From the NCBI GenBank assembly GCA_010094045.1, contig ML986591.1, positions 203,965 to 267,964 of the forward strand: a DNA stretch of 64,000 nucleotides, in the 5' to 3' direction. This DNA is from Lojkania enalia. Its lineage: Eukaryota; Ascomycota; Dothideomycetes; Pleosporales. Positions 12,301 to 22,109 of the stretch are shown here, one piece after another (position 1 is the first letter of the stretch; every line of letters begins with the position of its first letter). The translations under genes were made by a program, and so were the position numbers. Under the pieces are notes generated by a model that was given only the letters and a program-made list of their open reading frames with translations, searched no databases and was not told the origin of the DNA.

Positions 12301-14582
12301 GAAGCCTTGTAGTGCCGATGTTGCCTGCGCGGAGATTGAAAGTGACTGAGTCATGGAGGACAGAATCTCATCCGTGGTTGAAGCTGATAGAATCCTAGAA
12401 GGTGATTGAAGGATGCGACCAAAAGAATCCCATTCCGCAGATCCCGTGAGCGTCGCTTTGACATTGGACTTGACATAGCTCTGGAGCTCCGAATTTGACA
12501 CCGCAAGATTAAAAGAACTTGGAAGTCGGGGTGACGTGAGAATAGCCTCAAGCGCTCCTGCTTTTGCCGAGGACTCGGGCGCGTTCAATGCAGCCTGTAG
12601 GGCTGAATTCCATGAAGCTTCAAAAGCGGGATGTTCTGAGAGTGAGTAGAGAATGTTCACAAGATGGGTGGATGAAGGGGAAAGAATGAGATTCGGCAAA
12701 TCATTCTGCACAAAACTCTCCACTTCTTGCGTAATTTCCCTATTAGAGAACACTAGTGAAGGACTCCTGTGAAGGAACTCTGCCACTGCACCAGCTGCCC
12801 CATAAGGCTTACCGTTCCGGTTTTTCGCCACTGCGAGGGCGTCGGAAACTATCAGTCTACATGCTTTCGAGAAGACAGCTCGAAAAGAGGAAGATTTGTC
12901 CGACTTGAGTACGTGCTCCTGGATTGATGAGAAACGGATGGCTTGTTGAATGAGAGCATCCTGGGACCGTTTATAGTCCTTCGACTGCTCTGGGGCTGAA
13001 GTCTTGATATCTCCAACGAATGCCTCCGCGAAACGGGGCCACTCTTTTTGTATTATCGTAGGCATGTTTCCAATTACCATAGCCTCCGAGATTAGGACTT
13101 CAGAATGTGGAGGTAGAGTCCAGTCCGAATTATCTGGTGTAGGATCAAGGTATTGTGAGACAATTGGCAGGAGAAATGTGGCATGAAACTTCTCCTGATC
13201 TTCTTTAGATAGCGAGTTGGAAACAATTGCGGCGATGTCGAGGTAGGCACTAAAGGCCGACGGCAGGCTAGATCTTGGTTCGTCCTTTTTAACAATTCCA
13301 CCATGCAATGCATTAAGCAGCTCTTCTGCATCGGCCCCTGATCTTGGCAATACTTCCCTAGGAACAATCCGGAACAGTTGAACTAGCCGGTCCCAGAATT
13401 CCCGCGGGCCAGACTGGGAACCCTTTTTCAAATATTGTCGTAGCCGTCTCTCTACTGGAGTCTTGCTCTTGTACTCCACCGTCCAAACTTTCGGATGTTT
13501 CAAGGTAAGAACAAATAACGCCTCTAGGTAGTCATATGCAGAGCCAATCTGGTCTGAATTAAGAGCGACGGAGAGGTAGGCTTTGCTAACGACTTCTAAA
13601 TTGAGTTTCACGGTATCGAATTCATCTTCTAAGAACCAGATTTAGCAGGATTCGTCTATTTGTAAGATATCAGGGCGGGAATGCGTACGTTGTTCCTTTG
13701 CTATACAAATCTTAAGAAATCGATGCATTGATCGTCGGATGACTGGATCGGTGTGGGAGGCAAACCCCCATATTTTTGCGTCCGCTAAAAGGCTTTCGTA
13801 GTCTGATTGGTACTTGGAGAGCTCTTCCGACTTTAGGTTTGCTAGTAAACTACCTAGCAAGGCTATACAAGCTGAAATAACCCTGATATACTTGGCTTCG
13901 GCATCATCCGGACTAACAGTGCGCTCGTCGCTCAAAGTAAGAGCGCTTTCCCTATCGATTGCATTACAGCAATATCCTAGAATAGGCTGTTGATATGCTC
14001 TTCGGATGTTCTGAATCTTCTCGTTTGTGTTGAAAACTTGACGCAAGGAGTTTTGCGTCGCTTCTACAACAGATCGGTCGGTATCGTACAGCCCACAAAG
14101 CCATGCTCCGACGGACTTTGGCATGTATTTGGCTACACGCTTGCCGGCGGATGCGGCTATGAGACCGTGGAGCGTTTGTGCATTTTGGCGGACAGATTTG
14201 GCATTGTCAATCGAGGTGCGAGGATATATTTTGATCTGGAAGGAAAATATTGATTACTACTTGAATCGTATGTACATCTGCGTATAGAACCCACCCATGC
14301 CTCTAAAATGCCTTCTTCCACTGGTTCTTGCAGTGACGAAACATATGACTGTATGTCCTCCAACGCTTTCGCCTTTGTAGTGCTGTCCTTTTTTGATAGA
14401 TTCCTGAAGTAAACGACGACATTCGAATCCGATATGAATGAGAGGTCCGGCGGCTCTGTAACGTAGGATAACTGCGAAGAACTGGTTCCAAATGCTGGAG
14501 ACGAAGTACCGAAACCAGCACCAAACACGCTCGAGGCGGCGCGGGCGCTGCTAGCCTGCGATTTGGCCTGCCGTTTGCTCAT
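9334..14582 (-). CDS. RKR1: E3 ubiquitin-protein ligase listerin (Ltn1/Rkr1)
   Basis: Listerin is the ligase of the ribosome-associated quality-control complex. It ubiquitinates nascent chains stuck on 60S subunits together with Rqc1, Rqc2 and Cdc48. Seven exons are proposed: 14582-14295, 14235-13689, 13628-11364, 11304-11173, 11082-10800, 10731-10203 and 10152-9334, giving about 1620 residues, the normal size. The N-terminus (SKRQAKSQASS, then DLSFISDSNVVVYFRNL) and the helical-repeat middle fit the fungal family. The extreme C-terminus is the RING: CAICYSIV, CSTCKNLFHGACLFRW and SSSCPLC, with the zinc-ligand pattern complete. The start at 14582 was chosen because it begins the conserved SKRQAKSQASS segment; an upstream in-frame non-ATG extension is ignored. 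The junction of exons 3 and 4 is the least certain: the only phase-compatible donor is a weak GTGCCA, although branch point (ACTAAT) and acceptor are clear. It is divergent from RAD3. Confidence 0.93.
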
Positions 14583-14959
14583 ACTAGAGAGCATCAAGAA
14601 GTATAAGGTGGGGCGGAAAGGACAGGAGAAGAGCAGGCTGTGAAGCAATCAATAAAAAAGCTTGTGAGTCCAAGCTAAGTTCCTGTTCAACCTTCGCGAT
14701 GACAGAAGGGCGGCGTGGGGCAGCTTGGAGTTAGGCAGGGGTCTCATGCCGAGAATCAGCCGACGCTTTACCTATATTATCACTAGCGTAGATCGTCCAA
14801 CTTCACCTGTAGGCAACCCTCTCGCTTCGAAGACTCCCTTGCAACCTCTGGCAGCGTAGACAACAGAACAGCCGGAGCGCTAGGTGTTCACTCGAATAGT
14901 AGTCGCGTAGATATTGGAGAGTAGAAGGTAAGGCGCCATTGCGCGCGGGATTGGTCACG
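14583..14959. promoter_or_regulatory. Shared head-to-head promoter region, listerin / RAD3
   Basis: These 377 bases separate the two divergent start codons and must hold both 5' leaders and promoters. I see no clear TATA box or named operator. No other gene fits. Confidence 0.6.
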
Positions 14960-17418
14960 ATGAAGTTCTTCATAGAGTACGTCGCCCCATCATAGCTACT
15001 GATCGCGAACTCACGTGTCCCAGCGAGCTACCGGTGCTCTTCCCGTACCCTAGGGTATACCCCGAGCAGTATGCTTACATGTGCGATCTCAAGCGTACCC
15101 TGGACGCTGGCGGCCACTGCGTTCTTGAGATGCCTTCAGGTACAGGTAAAACTGTGTCTCTCCTTTCGCTCATCATAGCCTATCAGCAGTTCCATCCTGA
15201 AAAGAGGAAGCTCATTTACTGCTCGCGTACTATGTCTGAGATCGAGAAGGCGCTGGCGGAATTAAAGGCGCTAATGAAGTACCGAACTGAGCAGCTTGGA
15301 TATGAGGAAGATTTTAGAGGGCTTGGCCTTACTAGTCGAAAGAACCTGTGTCTGCATCCATCTGTCAAGCGCGAAAAGAGTGGTCAAATAGTCGATGCGC
15401 GATGTCGAAGCTTGACAGCAGGATTTGTGAAGGAGAAGAAAGAACGAGGTGAAGACGTCGAGCTATGCGTCTACCATGACAATCTCGATCTGTTAGAGCC
15501 GCACAATCTAATCCCGCCTGGCGTTTGGACACTAGAAGGGATGTCTAGGTATGGGGAGCAGCATAAACAATGCCCCTACTTTACGGCACGACGAATGATG
15601 CCTTATTGCAATGTCATTATATACTCCTATCACTACTTGCTCGACCCGAAGATTGCCGAGCGGGTATCAAAGGAACTCTCCAAAGACTGTATCGTCGTAT
15701 TCGATGAAGCCCATAATATCGACAACGTGTGCATCGAGTCCCTGAGCATCGATTTGTCTGAGGACTCGTTACGGAAAGCCACCCGTGGCGCAAACAATTT
15801 AGATCGAAAGATTAGGGAGATGAAATCGACAGATGCTGAGAAATTACAGAATGAATATGCGAAACTCGTGGAAGGGCTGCGCGAGGCGGACGAAGCAAGA
15901 GATGAGAATGCGTTCATGGCAAATCCAGCTTTACCGGATGACTTACTCAAAGAGGCGGTACCGGGAAATATTAGGAGAGCCGAACATTTTGTCGCATTCC
16001 TCAAACGCTTCATCGAATATTTGAAGACGAGAATGAAAGTGCTGCACGTTATTTCAGAAACACCCCCGTCCTTCCTCAACCATCTCCGAGAACTTACATT
16101 TATTGAACGGAAGCCCCTTCGATTCTGCGCTGAACGCCTGACTTCTCTTGTTAGGACACTAGAACTTACCAATATTGAAGACTACCAGCCGCTTCAAGAG
16201 GTCGCTACATTCGCTACATTAGTTGCAACGTACGAGACCGGATTCCTTCTCATTCTCGAACCCTTTGAGTCAATCACGGCTACAGTACCTAACCCTATCC
16301 TTCATTTCACGTGTCTCGATGCGGCCATCGCTATTAAGCCTGTGTTCGAACGCTTTAGCTCGGTGATCGTCACCTCCGGTACCATGTCTCCTCTCGACAT
16401 GTACCCCCGAATGCTGAACTTCCAAACTGTTGTCCAATCCTCTTTTACCATGACACTCACCCGGAAAACCTTCCTCCCCATGATCGTTGACCGCGGCAGC
16501 GACCAAAACCAAGTAACATCCCAATTCGAGCACCGCAATGATCCCCAGGTCGTCCGCAACTTCGGCAACCTCCTCATCGAATTCTGCAAGCTGACGCCCG
16601 ACGGCGTTGTCGTATTCTTCCCGTCGTACCTCTACATGGAGAGCATTATATCCATGTGGCAGGGCATGAATGTGCTCGACGAAGTATGGAAATACAAACT
16701 CATCCTTGTCGAAACGCCCGACGCGCAGGAAACTAGCCTCGCGCTTGAGACGTTCCGCACGGCCTGCAACAACGGCCGTGGCGCTGTCTTACTCTGTGTC
16801 GCTCGCGGAAAAGTTAGTGAGGGTATCGATTTCGATCATCATTACGGGCGAACTGTGTTGTGTATGGGTGTGCCCTACCAATACACCGAGTCTCGCATTC
16901 TGAAAGCGAGGTTGGAGTTCCTGAGAGAAACATATCGGATTAAAGAGACAGATTTTCTATCTTTCGATGCGATGCGTCATGCGGCGCAGTGTCTGGGTCG
17001 CGTTATCCGCGGCAAAGATGACTACGGAATCATGGTTCTCGCCGATAAGAGATTCAACAAGAAAATCGGACAGCTACCCAAATGGATTCAGCAGGGCATC
17101 GACGCAAAAAATCAAAAGTTGAGTGTCGATCAGGCAGTTAGCCAGGCGAAGGCTTTCCTGAGGGAAATGAGCGTGCCTTGGTCTAGAGGTGAGAGAGAGG
17201 GGTTCAGTAGTTGGGGGCCTAAGGAGTTGGAGGAGCATCAGAGGAAAATGAAGTTGGAGCAGATTAGCGGGACGGAGAATCCGGGGATGAGGAGAGTGGA
17301 GGGACGTGCGGATGCGATGGAGATCGAGGAAGATGATGAGTTTGGGGGCAATGAGATGGATGAGGTTATGAACGATTTGGATGGTGAGATTGCGAAGAGA
17401 GATGCGGGGTTTTGGTAG
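14960..17418 (+). CDS. RAD3: TFIIH / nucleotide-excision-repair 5'-3' DNA helicase Rad3 (XPD)
   Basis: Rad3/XPD is the iron-sulfur helicase of the TFIIH core, opening DNA in nucleotide excision repair. A 17-nt first exon (14960-14976, MKFFI plus two bases) is joined over a 47-bp intron to 15024-17418, giving 803 residues (yeast Rad3 is of similar size). The joined N-terminus reads MKFFIDELPVLFPYPRVYPE, the family's invariant start, which decided the first exon. Walker A is MPSGTGKTVS (about residues 42-51). The four 4Fe-4S cysteines are at about 115, 133, 154 and 189, the DEAH box at about 233 (VFDEAHNID), and motif VI is QCLGRVIRGKDDYG. The C-terminal tail is Glu/Asp-rich. Nothing appears damaged. 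It is divergently transcribed from listerin and convergent with antizyme. Confidence 0.97.
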
Positions 17419-18055
17419 CTGGGATTCGGATGGGGTGTGTTATTTTATTACATGGCGAGCTATGGCTGAGGCGCTATGGGATACCTGGATTGTAGAATAG
17501 ACTCTTGTAATCTGCAATGATTTGGATACGCTGAGAATGACAATACTGATTAGTTTTACACATACATTTAACTCCCCAACTCAAATTCAACAAGAAGCTG
17601 AAACGAACCTACATGCCCTCCCCCCCAGCACCTTCCCAACAAACGCATGCCAGTTCACTCTGCTCCCGTAGACAGTTACCATGTACGTTTTCTCGTTGCT
17701 AGGATTATACTATTCCTATCAGTGCCGGGCATGCGGGGAGCCTCTACGATAAAGGAGAGAGATGTCGTGTACATACATGAACGTGCAAAATAGTTACGGC
17801 TGACGATGGGGGAAATAATGGGAGATTGCTCGAAAAGGACAGAATTACAGAGGTAGTAGGCCTAGCGTTATACAAAAGCGCCATACACCCTACTTCGAGA
17901 CATTTAAAATGCACAGGCTAGAACACGAGAACACTCTTGACGCCATCCCGTGTGCGTGATGAAGCTCGAATCAAAGGGCCTCCACGGAGGAAAAATGGGA
18001 CCTAATTTTTGTATGCCTGAGAGGAAGGAAAAGAAAAGGAACAGCGAAATGTAAC
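17419..18055. other. Convergent 3' spacer between RAD3 and antizyme
   Basis: This stretch contains the 3' untranslated ends of two convergent genes. I see no open frame with coding character and no RNA gene. Confidence 0.6.
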
Positions 18056-19071
18056 TTAGACATCCATATCCATGAATACCCACTGCTCACTGGTAATCTC
18101 GTCTCCATCAGTGAAGTTATTTAAGGTAGTCAGCTGAAAACCAATCCAGCCGAGGTCCTTCGTCAAGGCACGCATCGTCCGGGTGTCGGTGCGGCGATCG
18201 AGGCAGACGACGAGGCGAGAACAGGAGAAGTACGGGACGTCGCAGAGTTCGAGGAGAGCCATCAATCTATAGAGTGTTAGCACCAACAATACAGAATGGA
18301 GAAGTAGATGACATACCCAGCCTTGAGGTCACTCCCAGTCACGGACTGATCGAAGAAGATGAACATCGACTTCTCACCGTCCTCTTCCACAACAAATCCC
18401 CTAAACCTGTTGCCCCCAACATAGTCCCACACCTCGATCCAGTCCTTAATCCCCTTCTCCATGGCTAGACCGTCCATTTCTGGCGAAGGCGAGTCCATAA
18501 TCCTATCGATATGTGGTGGTGTCACGGCGACTCCATAGTCGTTGATACCGGCATAGTTGTATTTTTGCATACCCGTTACAAGCGGGTCCTGACGAGCCAA
18601 GTTTCCCTCACCCAGAAAAACAGCCCGTAGTGTCCCGCAGAAGAGTCTCTCACACTCTTCCGTAATGGTGTATGCAGCCCCCCCTCTGCGCGCCCATCCG
18701 TTGCGATTGGTAGTGTCCGATATCTTGGCAGCGGAAGCGTACATGGCGGCGAGGGGGGGACTCAGCGGAGGTGAAGGCATTCCCTATATAATAGTCAGTT
18801 GATTTGCAAACACACATAGTTGAGTAAGAATTGCTTCTTCATGAATAGAAGTAGATAATGGTATGACGGAGAGCTACTCACCGAGCTGACCTCAGGAACG
18901 CCAATCGACCCCGCCGGCCCCCGTAGTGGAGTAATGGAAGCCCTGGATGGCCCTGGTAGTTGCATTTACAACATAGCAGCTGGCACGGATGTTTGTGCTA
19001 GCATTGTAGTAGTGATCGTGTAAATTACTACTACTACTACTACTACTATTGTTACTGGAGATTCGCGCCAT
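18056..19071 (-). CDS. OAZ1: Ornithine decarboxylase antizyme, expressed by programmed +1 frameshift
   Basis: Antizyme binds ornithine decarboxylase, targets it to the proteasome without ubiquitin, and limits polyamine synthesis and uptake. Frame 0 opens at the ATG at 19071 (ACAATGG, a strong context, with an in-frame TGA just upstream) and runs 59 codons to UGA at 18894-18892. The antizyme body continues in the +1 frame: GAG GTC AGC TCG (18893-18882), intron 18881-18784, exon 18783-18317, intron 18316-18267, exon 18266-18056. Skipping one base (18894) joins 59 and 229 codons into 288 residues. Both splice junctions keep that frame. The conserved domain is clear: LFCGTLRAVFLGEG, WIEVWDYVGGNRFRGF, KSMFIFFDQSVTGSDLKAG, LELCDVPYFSCSRLVVCLDR and LGWIGFQ. 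Frame 0 carries a seven-serine AGT run. High polyamines are known to raise frameshifting in this family, giving feedback control. Confidence 0.93.
18892..18897 (-). promoter_or_regulatory. Programmed +1 ribosomal frameshift site UCC-UGA
   Basis: TCC at 18897-18895 is followed by the frame-0 stop TGA at 18894-18892 and then G. UCC-UGA is the shift site of many antizyme genes, where tRNA-Ser slips and the first base of the stop is skipped. Here frame 0 ends VDWRS and the shifted reading continues with EVSSGMPSPP. A spliced intron begins only 12 nt after the stop's first base pair is passed (at 18881), so any stimulatory element downstream spans an exon junction in the mature mRNA. Confidence 0.9.
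19028..19050. repeat. ACT/AGT trinucleotide repeat inside antizyme frame 0
   Basis: About seven tandem AGT codons on the minus strand encode a polyserine run. Changes in copy number alter the length of the leader peptide but not the frame leading to the shift site. Confidence 0.8.
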
Positions 19072-19931
19072 TGTTCAGGTTTGCCACGGTTGCTTCGGGA
19101 ACGGGGTTATAGGTGAAGTATGAATTGGTACTGCTATTTAGCGGGTGTAGGAGTACCCTGCTTGATTGTTGGAGCAAGTTGGTGTCGCTGTAGTTGTGCT
19201 GGCTGGTGGGTGTTGCTGTGTGTTCGAGGCTGTTGAAGGGGAGTAGGAGGGAAAGTGGAGGTGGAGCGGTGGTCTGAAATCCTTGTGCCGAGTCCCCGCT
19301 AGTGCCGCGTCGAGGACACGTTGATTGGCTGCGCCCCAAACAGTGAACTAACCATGTATCATCAGTGATTAGTGTGACTACCTTGGCCTTTTCGAAGCTT
19401 CTGCATCCATTGTAAACGCCCGCGGTCTTAAGCTGACTAATAATAGTGCACTCTGTATGCGCTTATGGATCACTTAAAAAAAAAAAAAACTAATCAGCTC
19501 AAGTAGAAGTCCATCTATTTACTACATAGCCCACAGACGCCAACTCCCGCAACTTTTAGCTGGTATAGCATCCTTAGCAATACTAGTCCGAGAGTATTGC
19601 CTTGCTATATGAACACGGCGCGTGCTAGATCCGCAAAACAGACGGAAATAGATCAACGCAGATTGAGAAAGGAGGAAAGACATTGAGGCATTGGTTTGAG
19701 AAATCCTTCCTCCCTGCACGAATCTAGTAAAACAATGAAGATTATGCAAGTCGGATATCTCGTAGCGCTATGCAGCAGAAAGTAGAACAATAAGGAGATG
19801 TATGGAAAAAGCTCCTGGGCGCAACGCGGGTGGTAGGATGCGCAAGCCGGTGCGCATGAGTGGAGTCCTGGAGTGTACATGAGAGTAGATGTTCTCGTAT
19901 CATACCACCATAATTACATTCGACTCGACAT
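19072..19931. other. Antizyme 5' leader region and spacer to the FKBP gene
   Basis: The part near 19072-19340 is open in one minus-strand frame but begins with TTG and lacks a convincing ATG; it is more likely antizyme leader. A 14-base A tract lies at 19476-19489. The remainder holds overlapping short frames with no family resemblance. Confidence 0.5.
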
Positions 19932-21693
19932 TTAGCTGACGGAAATACACTTAATGTCAAAAATCAAGTCTGAGTTGGCGGGTATATCAGGCAGGGCCTT
20001 GTTGCCGTATGCCAATTTGGCGGGAATGGTTAGGCGACGTTCACCGCCAGCACAGATGCCAGTTACGCCGATATCCCATCCTTTGATAACCTCGCCAGCA
20101 CCGAGTTTAAACGCGAAAGGCTTGCCCTTTTTGTTGGCTAAAGAATTATTAGACGCGGACGAAGAAATTACAAGGGCTCTAACGTACCATCAAACTGTCT
20201 GCCGTTCTTTAGCTTGCCGATATATCTCATCTCGATCCTGTCACCCTTTTTTGCAGCGCGGCCCTTGCCGATCTTTTTATCATCAACCGTGACTCCATTA
20301 ACGATTCTCGGCCCAGTCTTTGCGGTCGGACCTTCTTTCTTCTCACCCTCCTTCTTCTCAACTTCCTTCTTCTCATCTACCTTGGGTGAGCCAGTAGGAC
20401 CCAGCTCAAGGTTCTTTGCGAACTGGACCTTCTTCTTGTCACTGCTTGGAGCCTCCTTCTTGGCAGGTTCCTGTGCAGCGACAACAGCTTGACCTTCGTT
20501 GTTCTTCAATTTCTTAGCCTGCTTTTTGCTGAGCTTCTGCTCGCCGTTAGTCGCGGGTGCTTCCTTCTTGGCCTTGCTGATGAGATCATCCAGGGTAGTG
20601 GCTTCGTCCTCCTCAGATTCGGCTGGGCGTTTGTTCTTGCCCTTCTTTGCTTTGTCTGTGGCGATAAGCTTGGGCGCCTCATCTTCGTCGGTATCCACCT
20701 CGGTTATTCTGGGATTTTGGAGGCCGTCAAGCTCATCGTCCTCCTCGTCAGACATGTCGCCAAGCTCCTCCTCATCAGGTGAGAGATCGTACAGCATTTC
20801 ATCGTCCTCATCTTCATCATCCTCGTCGTCGCCGAGTGGACCTGGAGGCAAGACATAGTTTCCGGTCAGGAATATGTCGTGGGTACCGCTGACAACGAAG
20901 CCGACCTCTTCATCCTCGCCAATGGTAATATCGAGCGGCTGCTGGTAGTTCTATTTCGGTTAGTGACTTGAATATAAACGCAGGATGAATTTTCACTTAC
21001 TTTTTCAGGGTCAAGCGTACAAATGACAAACTCTTCCTCCTCATCTTCCTCCTCCTCATCGCTGCTGATGCCATCGTCTGAAGCCCTGGCCTTTCCCTTG
21101 GTGCCGTTTACACCGTTGGTGAGGGTATCGAGCTCAATCTCCTCTGCCTCAAGCTCTTTCTGCAACTTCTTAGTCAACGCAGCCCTTTTGGCCTGCTTAG
21201 CTTTGGCAGGATCGCTGGGACCACCGTTCTTCTCGTTCTCGCTATCGTCCTCATCCTCAGACATGTCCTCGTCATCATCCGAGATCACTCCAGCGAGACG
21301 GGCCTTGATGGCCTCGATATCGTCTTCATCGTCGTCCTCGTAGTCGCTATCGTCTTCGTCGTCGAGGCGACCGAGAGGCGTGCGGATAAGCTTGAGGGTA
21401 GCGCGAGGAGTTTCGCGGTCTTCGTCAAGCTGGGGCTCAGCGTCGGGGTCAATCGCGGCCATGGTTATGCGAATCTGTTTCAGCCGATTAGCTCTATATT
21501 GCCGTATGCAGGAATGCGACAGCTTTGGATCACAATCCAAATCAATGTTGCAAAATGATACAGAAACTCCAAAGCTTCAAGGCTGCGAAAGAAAACCTAC
21601 AGTTCCTGGAAAGCCGCCTTGGAAGGCAGGAATAAGGATGCCGGCAGCTGGGACGCGAAGCCCGTAGACACTGGCGGGAAGAAGACCTGCCAT
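19932..21693 (-). CDS. FPR4: Nucleolar FK506-binding peptidyl-prolyl isomerase (Fpr3/Fpr4 type)
   Basis: This family couples an N-terminal nucleoplasmin-like and acidic histone-binding region to a C-terminal FKBP prolyl isomerase and works as a nucleolar/nuclear histone chaperone. Four exons: 21693-21601, 21474-21001, 20950-20188 and 20137-19932, giving 511 residues. The first exon ([18 protein letters not shown]) was recovered because the family begins this way and joins in frame to [14 protein letters not shown]. Long Asp/Glu runs (residues about 65-110, 170-185 and 230-260) are followed by Lys-rich segments and then the FKBP domain: [31 protein letters not shown] and [20 protein letters not shown]. 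All FKBP landmarks are present. FPR3 and FPR4 are yeast paralogues; filamentous fungi usually have one, so the symbol is approximate. Divergent from REV1. Confidence 0.93.
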
Positions 21694-22109
21694 TGCGATA
21701 AGTTTGCAAAGGGTTTAAAGAAAAATGAGGGCTAATCAATGAAGGTGAAGCTTTGCGCGAGGGGCTTTGGGCGCAAAATGGGCTGGTTGACGAGGAAAGA
21801 CCGACGTTCGTGTCTCGAGCGCACAGAAGAGAAGAAAAGGCGATGGCGGGCGGTCTGGATACAAAATCTTTGGACTCGCCAAGATTTCGCCGGAAAAAAG
21901 TTATGGAGCCCGCCAGGGAAAGTACGAGGAAGCGGCTCACCGCCCGCCGCTAGTTGGGCAGAATCTCGAGCTTTGGTGACGCGAGCCGGACGCCACCCAG
22001 CGCACACGCGCCCCAAGCCCACCACCTCCACCCACGATTACATGATGGAGCCCGCATCATGACTGCACACCCGAGCCGAACTTGATGACCGCAGTACACG
22101 GACGCCACG
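21694..22109. promoter_or_regulatory. Shared head-to-head promoter region, FKBP / REV1
   Basis: The 416 bases between the two start codons are GC-richer than neighbouring spacers and hold both leaders. Overlapping frames on both strands here (for example 21739-22062 and 21732-22031) have no coding signature. Confidence 0.55.

Noticed and set aside
19052..19339. 95-codon frame upstream of antizyme
   Set aside because: It starts with TTG rather than ATG and runs out of phase into the antizyme start, so it is probably 5' leader.
20214..21343. Plus-strand Ser/Phe-rich frames opposite the FKBP gene
   Set aside because: Antisense of acidic GAC/GAG runs gives artificial polyserine; no motif.
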